Part shown: positions 33,514-45,492 of the stretch, piece by piece
Layout: every line of letters starts with the position of its first letter
Numbering within the stretch: the stretch's first letter is position 1
Assembly (NCBI GenBank): GCA_027943245.1
Contig: JANDJZ010000040.1
Coordinates: 1-64,000 of the forward strand
Direction of reading: 5' to 3'
Length of the DNA stretch: 64,000 bases
Origin: Acanthamoeba sp. SK_2022b
Taxonomy: Eukaryota; Discosea; Longamoebia; Acanthamoebidae
Notes under the pieces: generated by a model
Databases searched by the model: none
What the model was told of the DNA's origin: nothing
Seen by the model: the letters and a program-made list of their open reading frames with translations, nothing else
Translations under genes and position numbers: made by a program

Positions 33514-35673
33514 ATGGAAGAGCAGAAAAAGATTATGGGGCGGCGTGTCGAGTGGAAGGGGAAGGGCATGACCAATGCAATCCTGCGCGAGAGGCTCGCT
33601 TCTCGCGACTGTTCTCAAGTGGAGAGGCTCGACCTCCGCGACAACCGTACTCCCATTTGCGCCCTCTGGCTGGTGGTACATGTACCTTGACCTACCACGA
33701 TGGGTCTTCTAGTGCAGGCTTGACTGCGGTGCCGAGGGCGTTTCCAGCGCTGCGTGACCTCGACGTTCGCAACAACAAGATCACCAGCCTCGACTGGCTT
33801 GCCCACTTCCCTGACATGGAGCGTGTGCGTGTGGCGGGCAACCCCCTGGCGAGCGAGTTGCACGAAGTGCTCGAGTACTACCTCGTCTCCCTCTGCCCCC
33901 GGCTGCTATTCATCGACGTAACCCTCCCAAGTCGTGTTGGCCACTGGCCACCCTCACTGTGGCTCACTGTGCGGTGCGTCCAGGGAGTGGACATGAAGAA
34001 CGTACGACAGGCGCTGCACTGGGTCATGAGCACGCGCAAGCAGTTGCTGCAGCAGGCCTGCGCCGATGTGCTGCCTCGCTGGTCCTGTGCGCGCCACCCC
34101 GACGTAAACACGCCCCTGCCGTCCTTGTTTATGGCGACGTGCAGCCCGCTGACGACGCCCTGCGTGCTGGTGTGGTCAAAGTTGGCAGAGGCGTCACGTG
34201 AGGTGTGGGAGGCGTTCAAGCGCTTGGTGTCGACCAGTGACCGAACAGGTAATGGTCATGAGCTCCGCCCAGCGCGGCAGCTGCCTGTGACCCGCATCGG
34301 GTAAAGGCACACTCTGAGAAAGACTGCGCGCGCTAATTACCGATCTGTTTGCTTGGGCGCGCGCAGCGCAGCAGCAGCGGTTCATTTTGTTTCATGCAGA
34401 CGACATCGTGGCCAAGCAGGTGCGTGAGTGGCGGGCGCGCGAGCTCGAAGCAGCGCCGCGGGATCTCCACGCGGCCCCAGTGGCGGAGGAGCGTTTCCGT
34501 GCGCGCTCCGCCGGTAGGTTTCCCCAACACCATCACATTGCCCCTTCACACGCCCGCGCGCATGCGCGAACTTATGCGTGTAAACCAACAGAGCCAGAGC
34601 TCGTGCCGGCATCGGTGGGTCAGAAGCGCAAGAGCAAAGACGAACCCGACGTGGCCGCGCGGCAGCAGCGTCGGCAGCAGCTGGAGGAGAAGCGACGGCG
34701 CATAGATGCCAAGCGATACGAGGCCTGGCGCGCCAAGCGTGACGCCGGCGTGCTGCTCGGAGTCGAGCCGATCCCCACCTGCTGCGGGTGCTTTGACAAC
34801 TGCGACAAGGAGGCCACCCCGCAGCGGAGTTATGCGCGCGACCGCAAGGTCAGCGCCCTTGCGCTTCGGGAGTTCATCGACCAGCTCTTCCCCGACGGGC
34901 TCGACGTAGACGCCATCATCAACGACCCGGAGTGGCACTTGGTCCCACTGACCACCAGCGCCAGCACGCCTGGCTCGTTCAAGGCTCCCCGAGTCGAGCC
35001 GCCAGCCCAGCCACAAGGCCAGAGGGATGGTGAGCTGGAGCCCGTGGCGGAGCTAGCCGGCGAGCAGCAACAGGAAGAGGAGGAGTCGGCTGTGGTGGCG
35101 ATGGAGGCGTTGTCTCCGATAGTGGACGAGCCCGGTCACCGCCGCCACTTGCAGCCCGTGAGAAACACCGGGTGGGCGCATAGCGCGGAGACGAGCGACT
35201 TTCTTGACGAGCTCGACCTCAACGTGCCCAGCGAGGAGAGCCCCATCACCGCCTGTCGAAAGCGGCTGGCCAACTACTTCTCCTTCTACAACTCGGACGA
35301 CCACACGCTCCGGTTCACGCCCACCATTATCGGCCGGAGGAAGCACGACGCCGGCCCCGAAGCTGCTCCTGAGTCGCCATCGCCATCGTCGGTGGCGGCA
35401 GAGGAGGGTCGGGTGGACGAGGAGACGCCCGAGGAGCGCTACCTGGTGCGCTACTGGCCCGAAGGCTTGTACGTGCACGCCTCTCCTCTCGCCACGGCTC
35501 AGCGCACACAACCTGACCGTGTTCGCGGGAGCGGGTTGCGGGGTTCACACAGCTTGCCCGATGCGTGGCTGTCGGCGGAGGAGGCCTCCAAAACGGTGGA
35601 GAAGGAGCTGTTCGAGCTGGGACCCCGAGCCTTCCACGACCTGGTGGCTCAGCTCGACCCTCCGCCCAGCTGA
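33514..35673 (+). CDS. Unrecognised protein with short N-terminal leucine-rich repeats
   Basis: ATG 33514 (MEEQKKIMGRRVEWKGKGM). The N-terminal third has LRR-type pieces: QVERLDLRDN, FPALRDLDVRNNKITSLDWLAHFPDMERVRVAGNPL and an LRR-cap-like ...YLVSLCPRLLFIDV. The central part has a basic helix (RRQQLEEKRRRIDAKRYEAW) and CCGCFDNCDK. The C-terminal part includes a segment beginning CRKRLANYFSFYNSDD and the closing ASKTVEKELFELGPRAFHDLVAQL. Long acidic Glu/Gln linkers sit between. The LRR pattern resembles mRNA-export factors and snRNP A', but I cannot name the gene. Six or more exons; stop 35671-35673. Confidence 0.7.
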
Positions 35674-35802
35674 CCTTACACGTAATACGTTTGTGGAAAT
35701 TGAAAAATGGCTACTCAAAACCGAATCGTTTTTATCAGTCGAACAAAATAAGTGGGGCTATTAACAGAGGCTGGAGGAGAGCTGAAACGGAGGAGGGAGG
35801 TA

Positions 35803-36935
35803 TCATGAGGCATCGTCGTCGTCCTCGTCGTCTTCGTCGATGACCAGGCTGTCAGAGTGCGTGCCGGAGATGTGTCGCAACTGTCGGGAGAAGGTGTTCT
35901 GCTTGTCCACCACCGACAGCAGCAAGGTCCTCAACTCTTTGAGGTCGCTCTGGAGAGCGCGAATCTTCTTGTCCTGCTTCGCGATGGTCTCGTAGAGGAT
36001 GCCCCGTTTGGCCTTGGCCCCGCTGCTCTCCTCTTCCCCAACAGCGGCCGCGTCACGCTCTGTGTCTCGGTCGGCGGTGGGTGTGCCGTCGCTGTCCTCC
36101 TCGCCCTCCTGGTCCTCCTCCTGGTCTCCGGGCTCCCCGCCCGTCGTCAGGGCGCGCACCCGAGCCTTCTTCTTGGCTGACTTGGCCGCGCTGTCCTTGC
36201 CGCCGCTGCCGCCCTCCTTGTCCTTGCCGCTCTCCGTGGCCCCGAAGGCGGGAAGCGGGTCCAGCTTGCGCACCGCCTGCTCGTAGAGCTTCTTGGCGTG
36301 GGCGTCGCACACTGCGAAAGGCATGGCCGTGTTGCATCAGCACACAAGGATAGTTGTTGGAGGGGTGGGGTGGGGCAAGAGTTACCGCTCTCCTTGGCGC
36401 AGCAGTCGATGCACATGACCTTGGTGCAGGCCTTGAGGGCGGCCCGACAGCCGCAGTCGATGCAGGAAAGGCGCTTCTTGCCGGGCGGTAGGAGGCCATC
36501 GAGGCCGTCGCCGTTCTCGCTGGCCAAGGCTTTTCGCTTGCGCTTGAGGCTCTTGAGCTGTTGCGGCGAGCTGTCATCGTCAACACCGGCGTTGTCCACG
36601 GAGGGCTGGTTCTCGTCGTCGGGACCCTCCTCCATCTTGTTCCACTCCACGCTATCCACACGTGGCACGGCTTGTGCCTCAGCCGAGGTGGCAGTAGATG
36701 ATGAGGGCCAATTGCCGCTCATCTCCTCGATAATTTCATCTTCGTACTCCTCGCCCTCTTCGTCCTCGGTGCTATGTTGTTGGTACTGCAATCGTTGGTC
36801 TACGTTGGGTTCGGAGGTTGATGGTTGCCACGTCGAGGCTGGAGATGCTGGACGTTTGCGGTCTGATGCGGCTTGGGCTAGGCCCAACAGCTGCGCCCCC
36901 AGGTGGTTCCCGTACACCGCCGCGAGTCCGTTCAT
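35803..36935 (-). CDS. SHI/SRS-type zinc-finger protein
   Basis: ATG 36933-36935. The first 180 residues are low complexity and acidic, with a KRKRK cluster near residue 125. A Cys cluster follows: CIDCGCRAALKACTKVMC, then IDCC, and after a phase-1 intron (about 36311-36386) AKESVCDAHAKK. The spacing C-x2-C-x8-C-x4-C-x2-CC-x5-C-x2-H is close to the SHI/STY/LRP1 (DUF702) RING-like finger of plants (C-x2-C-x7-C-x4-C-x2-C2-x6-C-x2-H). The C-terminal half is charged and ends in a predicted coiled coil (IRALQSDLKELRTLLLSVVDK) and an Asp/Glu tail. Nuclear, transcription- or RNA-related function inferred; the homology is by Cys pattern only. Confidence 0.65.
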
Positions 36936-37221
36936 GGCAGGAGTTCTAGAGATGCTCGAAAGCTGCGAGAGTTATGCAATCCAAGTGGAAACGACCGCCC
37001 ACGAAGAAGAAGTCGGCCGATATTTTTTCCCCCGATTGCCCAATCAATCGATTTCTCTCCGCAATCGATTGTCGTTGAATGCTCGATGAAGAAGCGGCGA
37101 TGGTCCTGCGCGGGGCCCGGGTCGTATGGCTTGGTGGCCACGCCGTAGCACCCCGCCACCCCACCACAGAATTTGTCGACATAATTTATTGGCGAAATGG
37201 CCAGGCGCCCAGCCGCGGTCA

Positions 37222-39745
37222 TCAGGCGACCTTCTTGGGTGCGGACCTGGGCCGGGAGGGGATGACGTAGGTCACGACGAACCACGTGATGAACAGCAAG
37301 ACGTGGCCAATGAAGTAGGTCGACTTCCAGACGTAGAAGACCGGGGGCCACTCCAACACCTAAGGTCGGATTGGGGGGGGCAGGTGTGGTGAGCGTTGCG
37401 GCGGAGTGAGATGGCAAGAGATCTGAGAGAGGATGAACGTACGACGAACGACAGACCGATGTAGTTCATAGTGAGCGAGGTGGCGACCATGCCAGCAATA
37501 TCGTAGATGTACTTCTGAGGGTAGAGCGGGGTCTTCTCGTCTTTCATGACCAGCGGACGGATCTTCCTCCTCACCTCTGTTTAAATTTATGATGATATAA
37601 AACATAAATGAATTTAATTCATAAATAAAAGAAATAATTAACTGAGTGGACGCACCCTTCGAAGCCTCGGTCAGGAAAGCGGAAGCGATGAAGAACAGGT
37701 AGTAGCCCGGATAGAAACCCTGCACAAGCGCGGGTGAGTCGGGGTGACCACACAGCATCGAAGGAAAGGAGTGCGCGGTTAATCTGAAGTTGGAGGCACG
37801 TACATGCCAGAAGGCGCTGCACGCATAGGTGGCAATGGTCGGCAGCATGCTGCGCTGGTCGGTGAAGCGGAAGTAGATGTCTGCAACAAACAAGAGAGGG
37901 GGGTTGGTCCAGCCGCTCGGCTACAGAGGTACCGCTGAGGTTTGGAGCGAGTGTTGGGAAGCGAGCGTACAGTGCTTGAGCCACGTGGCGGTTCCCAGGT
38001 TCCAGTTGTCGGTGATGCTGCGAATGTTGGGCGCGAACTCGACCGCCAAAGGGAAGGCGTTCGCCGCGCGCTCCCTGCCTCGCGTGATAGGAACGACCGC
38101 TCGTCAGTGTCAAAAAAAAAAAAAAATCGTTTTAAAAAAAGCAGCCAATAATAATAAATTAAAAAAGTGGCGATCAATGTGTTGGCCACACGCACCAGGT
38201 GACGTTCCCCTTCTTGTCCTTGCCGCTGTAGCCAAAGCCGGAAGCGATGCAGGAGGCCTCCGCCAAGAACCAGCCAAAGTAGTACTTGACGCGCATCAAC
38301 GAAACGTGGAGGTAGAAACGTCCGACCCTGGAACATGCAGAGAGGGAGAAGAGGCACACAGACCGCTTAGGCCACTGCACTCGCGACGGCCGCGCTGCCG
38401 CCCAGCGAGTTGGGGGATTGGATGATATTGGGGGGAGGCCTTACTGCTCCCAGACGGGGGCTTCGATGAAGGAGGGCTGGGCGAGGTCGATGGGGCGGAA
38501 GTGGCCGGCGAGCACCAACAGAGGGAACACGCAGATGGCCTTGCCCAGGGCAACGAGGGACGGGAGCACGGGGTTGGGGGGCACTCGACCGGGGAACTCC
38601 TGTTTCGCAAAGGGAAGGGGGAGATGAGGGGAGGGGAGGGAAAGGCGGTGCCAGGCGATGCACGCGAGCCGTGGTTCATGCGGACGGAGTGTTGTCGACG
38701 CACCTTGAACATGGCGCCGGTGATGAACGCTCGGTAGTCGCTGAAGAGGATGGCCGGACCGGCGAGGAATCCGGGGAAGAAATATACATAGCTGGTGTAG
38801 ATAACACACACAAGCAACGCGGGTCAGTGCGTGTTGTGTGTGCGCGTGTGTGCTGGGGCTGGGGTCTCGGCGGACCACTTACTTACCCAAAGAACTCGAG
38901 CATGCTGGGCAGCCTCTCGATGCGGTGCTCCTTCTGGAAGGTGCTCATTTGCTGTTTTGTTTGTTCAAGGAGCGCCGAGCGACGTGGAAAAGGTTGTGGT
39001 GTGAGCACGGTGGTCGTCTCCGATTGCTACATGGGCAAACGCGGGCAATGTGGGGGAACCTCTTTATCGGCCTGGCTTCTGTTGCCGTCGTAGTAGTCCA
39101 TGGCGATCGTGGTCAGCTTGATGGTGAGGATCATCTGAGGGCCGCTGAAGTCGAGGGTCCAGCCGCTCCAGTCAGTGTACATGCGGTAGATGTGCCTGCA
39201 ACCATAAAAAACAATCTCTCGTTAGACGTTTACCTCAATACGGACAGAGATCACTGGTCCCGTATTTAAACACAACAACGAAGCAAAATACAATAATTAA
39301 TAAATTTTCTATTTTTAATAAAAAAGGAAAAAGAGATTGAAGCGGTTACCCAACTGACAGATAACCCATCGCGAACTGCACAGCACAATGAGGCACGGAT
39401 CAGTTCACAAATCGGTTGTCTCGGGTTGTTTCAGATTTGGGGGGGGGGTACCACAAAGACGGCCTTGTGGGCAACGCCGTGAGGCAGGATGGACAAGAGG
39501 GTGTAGGAGATCATGGAGGTAATGAAGGAATGAATCCATGAGTACTCGCCCAGCGAGAAGTGACAGAAGAAAATGCTAATCGCTATCGAAAGAATGTGCT
39601 TCGCATTTTCGCGTCCCGGGCCGAGAAGACGGAAGACGTGGGATAGAGGAATGGCGGCCAAAAGGCACGCCAGGTACTTGAGCTGATCAGCGGGAAACCC
39701 GGTCTGCGCCGAGAGGTCGGCGAAGGTGGCATTAAGAGCTTCCAT
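37222..39745 (-). CDS. MBOAT lysophospholipid acyltransferase
   Basis: ER membrane O-acyltransferase, closest in pattern to MBOAT1/2/5 (LPCAT3/LPEAT). ATG 39743-39745 (MEALNATFADLSAQTGFP); an in-frame upstream ORF begins without ATG. About eleven exons with hydrophobic helices: LACLLAAIPLSHVFRLLG, FPGFLAGPAILFSDYRAFI (near 38750), RVKYYFGWFLAEASCIASGFGY, catalytic Asn region TDNWNLGTATWLKHYIYFR, catalytic His region SAFWHGFYPGYYLFF (near 37780-37700), then transmembrane helices at the end. Stop at 37222-37224. The catalytic Asn and His are both present. It is divergently transcribed from the next gene across 191 bases. Confidence 0.9.
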
Positions 39746-39936
39746 CTTCCTTTTGGCCACGGCGAAAAGAAGCTTCTTGTGTCGTCTCGGCCTCGCCGCA
39801 GTAAGCAGGCGGGCTGCTTCGTGGTTTTTGAATACAGCCAACCAGAAATCAGACAAGTGCCACCACCCGCACCCAAGCAACAGAACAGCTGGCCGGAGCA
39901 GAGAGAAACGCTCGTGAAGATCGGCGGCGGAACGCG

Positions 39937-41347
39937 GTGGTGGTCAGCGCCCCCCTAGATGCGAGAGAGGCAGCGATGATGCTGGAAACTGCACAGCCGG
40001 CGCCCATTGCGTATTCCAAATCACTCCAGAAACAAATCAAAGGGTACGAAACTGGAGTTCTTCCACGGATGGTCTGCTACTGCGAGATTCATCCGTTCCA
40101 AATTGGAATTATTAGTGCACAATTTTGTTTGTCCATTACTGGCCTATCATCATAATAATCACCTGCGCACTCTGCAGAGCGATTACAAAGAAGAAATACC
40201 AGGATAAGGTCGAACAAGTGAATGCTCTTCTTCAGCCCCTTCAAGCCCCCTGGAGTACTCCATCCCCAAACTCTTCCAATTGCGCGTTGTCGCTTTGGCA
40301 TTTCCAACGTTGCTGACCACGCGAAACTTTGTCAGCGTATAAAAATGATGAACTGCAAAGGAAAGGGAAGGAATGCCTCCTCATCTAGTACGGCACTGCC
40401 CTTTGCCATTGCACAGTCGACAATTCTCCATCTCCATCTTTTTCCTCATCTTCCTGACCCCTCAACAGTTGGGATTTTTTGTTGAGGGAGGCTTCCAATG
40501 CAACGCTGGGCGATCGACACACCTTCTTCACGGAAATGGTGCTCATTATAAGGCGCAGAGAGTTCGACATCTTCAACCTGGGTACCTGCTCCCTCCCCCC
40601 GGCACGCCTGCACTTGACGATTTTGAAAAATGAGCGCTCATAACAAATCGCTACTTCGTCGCCGGGTTGTCGTCGTTGTTATTGAATGCTTCAGAGTGGA
40701 AGGACGGTCGACTCCTATCGAGTGGCGCCGATCGAAAGCTGGCGGTGCGGTATCACGACCTGCTTGTGGAAACCATGCTCTTCTGCATTAACAAGCTGGC
40801 CAAGACGGGCGCCTACACCGCCCTCATGGAGTTCTCCTCGAAAGTGTTGGGTTCGCACACCTCCCTTTCCCTTTCTCTTTCCCTCGTCCATTCATTCGTT
40901 CATCAATGGCCCTCTGATGAACCAAGAACGCTCATCATCTTCATCATCTCCCTCTCTTCTCACATGGCCGTTCCGTTGATGGTGCAGCCGTGTGTTATTT
41001 TTGTTTTCCGTCCCTCACCAAAGCCACGCTCGACGGCGTGTGGCCCGACTCGAAGGAGAAGTCTGCCCGCAAGGACGACATCGAGCTGGGGGACGACATA
41101 GCCAAGCTTCTGCAGGGTAACGTCACCACTCTCCTCTCTTCCCCTCCCTATTTATATATCTTTGTCTAAATACTATTTTATCATTATTCGTCATCGACTC
41201 GTCGCCTGTTCGCAACCCCCGACTTACTTGACATTTTCTTGGGCCTTGCCTCTGCGCAGAGCCGGGCGAAGACGCTCTTAGCCTGTACTCTAGCCTTGAT
41301 CAATCTAGCAGCAAGAAGTATAGTCTCACCCCTCCTCCCGGACGGTT

Positions 41348-41402
<55 letters not shown>

Positions 41403-42362
41403 CAATCGGCTCGAGTCCGTCTGACGAGACCCTACCCCTGGGCTTTTTCTGGTCGTGGTGACGATCATCAGTGTCAGGGCATTCAGGCAAATGCGGAAGT
41501 ATTACCTAGCGATAGATGACCACGGCAACGCCTCCAAACTGACCCACCACACCTCTTGGCTCAAGAGGTACCTCCCCGCCGCTTTTTGTTTTAATTTTCA
41601 ATTTTTGCAAATAAATGCATACTCTCTCTCGAGAGAGAAATGAGGACTCACTAAGCCGCGGTGCATCCCGTGTGTGTGGTCGGTCAGATTCAACAATGAG
41701 AGCATTCACTACGTGGGGCTGCTGGTGGACATTGTCGACCAGGCCGCGTATCTCACCGCCGGCGAGAGTGTACAGTGGGAAATGGTGCCAGGTAGCTGCT
41801 ATCCACTCTCCATCTCCTTCTCCTCCCTCCCACCACCCATGCGCCAGCCATATAGTGCACCGACGCTCACTCCTTGGCGCGTGCGTGTCAATACAGGGTA
41901 TGCGCAATTGGTGCACGCGTTTTTGTTCCAGCTCAAGCACAAAATGGGCATCAACGAATGGAAGACGCGAGCGGCAACTCAGTGCGTCTCCTCGCTGATG
42001 CAGAACCCGCGCCTCTTCAACCTCTTCATCAAGGTCCTCTACTCCAAGACCAACATCAACGACGCCTCCCTGACCGAAAGTACTTTCTCTTCCTGTTATT
42101 ATTCTTTATTTATTTATTTTTTTCATTATTATTTGGCCACTTATTTTCATCATTTTTATTAATTATTGAAATGTCTGATCCCTTTTGATCGCAGCGTCTC
42201 TGGAAATTTTGTCCGAGTGGTTCCTCCGCGTGCGAGAGACCTTCACCTACCTTCCACGCGATTTCGACTACGATTACTTCTTCCAGGTTCGTCGCGCGCG
42301 TCTATCCTCTCCTCTCTCGACTCAGTTTGGTAGGCATGACAAAAACACTCACGCTGTGCATG

Positions 42363-42419
<57 letters not shown>

Positions 42420-43912
42420 TGTGTTTTGGCCAATCAATCGTCCAGGGGTTGGTCATCATGCTGGAGTGCGAGCACCACGTGACGCTTATCAAGGCGTTGA
42501 CGTTCATCTACAACACCCTGCACATGTACCTGGAGAAGCCGCGGCGACGTTTCGTGCAGGAGATCATCTTCAAGCGATTTTTCTTCAAATTCTTTCTTCA
42601 CTGGCATCCACAAGTCCGTGGCATCTACCACCAGCTCATCATTTTCAAGGCACACAACGCCCCACATAATTTAAGTATTATAATTGGCTTTTTTCTAATA
42701 TGTAGTTGTAATTCTTTGGTTATTCGTTTGCTCATTTTATTAATTTTTATTGTTTTTGACAAACGAGCAGGCAGCGCGCGTGCGAGAAGAGTTCAGGCGG
42801 ATGCGTCGAAAAGACATCAAGATACCAACGGAAAAGAAAACGGACAGGTGCGCCTTCCTCATCGCCACGCGCGTATTGTGTCTGTGGACTCTTTGCTCTC
42901 TCGCCAGATGGACGAGCACTAACGCCAAATGTGCGGTCGTCGGGTGGGGCGGTGGTGGGTTAGGCTGGCGCGAGGGCTGAGGGAGGCGTACGTGGAGGCG
43001 GTGAGGCAGAGGATAGGGTGGAACGAACAAAAGCGAGAAGAGATCCTCCGATCGCAGCCGCCCTCGCCCTCCCACATCATCAAGGCCCTCAAGAAGGAAG
43101 CCCAGGCCAAAGCCAAGGGTATTGCCTCGTCTCACTCTTCCCTCTCCCCGCCAGAGTTGGTAGGTTGACATGTCGCGCGTTTGGTTGGTTGGTTGGCGTG
43201 GCCCGATATCAGCAGAGGCGGAGGGCGAGGAGGCGGCGCAGGGCAACGGAAAGGAGAAGGACAAGGACGGGAAGAAGGCGGGGAAGAAGGAAAAGAAAGA
43301 AAAAGAAAAGAAGGAAAAGGAGGAGGAACGGAGGCGGCGGGACAGCAAGGAGGACGCCTCGATGACCAAGAGCAAGCGGAAGTCGTCGGACGCTGGGTCT
43401 CTCAACGGGAAGGCCAACGGGAAGAGGGACAAGATCAAGGGCTCGCTCGGCGTCAACAACGGCGGCGGCAAGGGCGAGGGCGCAGGCGACAGCAACGGCA
43501 AGGGGAGCGGAGGCAAGCGATGGCGGAAGAAGGAGCGGAAGGAGAAGGGCAAAGAGAGGAAGGACCAGGAGAACGGGTCGCGGGGCAACGAGAGCGACGA
43601 CGGCGAGGAGGAGCGAAGCAGCGACTACAGCGAGGAGGTGAAGAAGGTCGTCCTCAAGGTCACCGAGGACGAGTTCCCATCTCATCTCGAGGTATGCCCT
43701 CTCTCCCAACATCTTCAACTGCCTCTCGAGCTCGTGCTAATTTGGGGGGGGGGCAGGTGTACGCGGGCGTGTCGCTGCTCAAGTACGAGGAGACGGCAGA
43801 GCACTGGGTGAAGTGGGCGGACGCCGTGGAGATGTTCCCCGACGGCTCGGTGCACTACCCCGACATGAACTCGCTGGTCCTCTCCACCCCCAAGGCCGAC
43901 CGCGAGATCTGA
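39937..43912 (+). CDS. Large helical protein, DUF1765-like, with Lys/Glu-rich linker
   Basis: ATG 39937 (MVVSAPLDAREAAMML); ATG 39976 also possible. About twelve exons, with segments such as AITKKKYQDKVEQVNALLQPL, ASNATLGDRHTFFTEMVLIIRRREFDIFNL, ASEWKDGRLLSSGADRKLAVRYHDLLVETMLFC, KYSLTPPPGRFHT, FNNESIHYVGLLVDIV. A core near 42450-42650, LECEHHVTLIKALTFIYN...FKFFLHWHPQVRGIYHQL, recalls the fungal/amoebal DUF1765 family (H-x-x-T...TFIYN). The Lys/Glu/Gly linker at 43210-43660 is low complexity. A final exon (about 43757-43912) ends YPDMNSLVLSTPKADREI. No enzyme motif seen. Function unknown; the family call is from memory. Confidence 0.6.
41349..41399. repeat. (CA)n microsatellite
   Basis: CA run of 51 bases in or at the edge of an intron of the DUF1765-like gene. 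Confidence 0.9.
42362..42424. repeat. (TC)n(GT)n microsatellite
   Basis: CT repeat merging into a GT repeat in an intron just upstream of the exon beginning GLVIMLECEHH. Confidence 0.85.
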
Positions 43913-44148
43913 ACGACGCCTGGGCAACCGCCAAGCCCCCACCTCACCAAAGCTGTTGGTGGACAACCTGTCTCTCTCTCTCTCTCTCTTGTTCGCAGAG
44001 ACATCACTCCAAGTCGCATGTACAACTCTTTTTACCCCGACATTTTGCCTCCACTACGTGTGATGCTAGTGTTGTGGGGGGGGGGGGCGATGAATTATTG
44101 GTGGAGGGGGCCGAGAGTCGGCAGGCAGTGAGGATCGGGTGGTTGATT

Positions 44149-45086
44149 TCACCTCCTGCTGTTCTTCTTCTTCTCGCTGTTGTTCTTCAACATGATCACC
44201 AGCCGCACGAAGATCTGGATAAAGTCTGTGATGTACCACCCCAAAAGCCACGACGAGGTCAGTCTCATGGCGCGGATATGACCAAGGGCGTGGAGGGGGG
44301 GAGCGCACCGAGGAAGAGCTCGAGAGAGTGGGCGAGGTAGTCGTCGTTACCGTGGCGGAACTTCTCGATGATGAGCTGCGTGTCAAACATCACGAAGCCG
44401 CAGAAGAGGAGCAGGCCCGCGTAGAGGCTCACGTTGTAGAGCAGCTCGGCCCGGAAAAAGAGATTGGCGATGCTCAGCCAGAACAGGAGGCCGAGGCCAG
44501 AGGACAGGAGGCCGCCGAGGTAGAGCATCGACCTGCGCTGGGCGAACAGCGCGCTGGCCGAGAAGCACGCGAAGACCGCAAAGGTGCCCACGAACGCGTT
44601 CACGAGGATGCTGGGACGGCGCGATGTGAAGGTGAGCTTTGACAAGGGGTGTGAGATATAGCGGGAGGGGGGGGGGGTACGAGGGATCGACTTCGAGGGT
44701 GTAGCCGATGAGCGGACCGATGGAGCAGCCCTGGAAGAAGCCGATGCCGAAGAGGAAGAGGGTCCGCTTGGGCACGTTCTCTTGATGGGCGGGGGTCATG
44801 TGCAACAGGAAGAGGAGGCCTAGGGTGGCCACGAACGAGAGCAGGCCTCCCAAATTGTAGGTCAGTTGAGCCCAGGCGCCAATGGCCGACATGGCGAGCG
44901 TGGCAGCCAGGGTCGAGTATACTCGCACAAGATGCTGCTTCAGGCGCTTGTCACTGCATTGGAAATTAATGAAAGGGGTTAAATGTTTGGAAAATTTAAA
45001 GTAATCTCTTGGTCAATCTAAACGCACATGGGCGAGAAATCGTTAACGGCATCCCAGTTGATCTTACGGTCCATAAAGGTGGTCAT
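44149..45086 (-). CDS. TMBIM6: Bax inhibitor-1 (TMBIM family)
   Basis: ER membrane protein of the BI-1/TMBIM family (Ca2+ leak, stress and cell-death control). ATG 45084-45086 (MTTFMDRKINWDAVNDFSP). The second exon, SDKRLKQHLVRVYSTLAATLAMSAIGAW, matches the BI-1 N-terminus. Six or seven membrane segments follow, with HMTPAHQENVPKRTLFLFGIGFFQGCSIGPLIG, LYLGGLLSSGLGLLFW and the BI-1 signature GFVMFDTQLIIEKF. The final exon, WYITDFIQIFVRLVIMLKNNSEKKKNSRR, has the basic C-terminal tail of the family (stop 44149-44151). Two to three introns. Confidence 0.92.
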
Positions 45087-45492
45087 TTTTTGCTTCTTCG
45101 TTGTCGCGAGAAGAAATTAGAATCAGCCAACCCGCCTTCTGGTTTCTTTTGCCTCCCACCTGACGTGGCGCCACAGAAAAGACCACGAGACGAGCGTATT
45201 TTCGTGGAAGAGGTGCTCCTTTCCACCGAACAGCGAGCTGTAGTACACTACCGACACAGGACCGAGCAGGCAGACGAGGAAAGTGGGACAACTTGTGGGT
45301 GGCAGTAGTGATTGTATTGATGCACGCTTTTGTGGGGCAGGGAAAAACGACCGCCTGGCGCAGGTGCGCTGGTGGTCGTGGTGCCCGTCGAGAAGCACAC
45401 AGCGGGTACTCACGCTGTCCTTGACTTTTGGCTTTTTGACTAAAGAGAAAGGATGAGAGAGGAGAGAGAGAGGAAAGGGAGCTCGTGAGAGC
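45087..45492. other. Spacer between BI-1 and nucleolin
   Basis: No gene seen. It should contain the BI-1 promoter and the nucleolin 3' end. Confidence 0.6.

Noticed and set aside
43181..43912. Overlapping long ORFs in the Lys/Glu-rich linker
   Set aside because: The GAG/AAG-rich DNA is open in several frames. Only the frame continuous with KSKRKSSDAG and the final exon was kept, through splicing at about 43690-43757.
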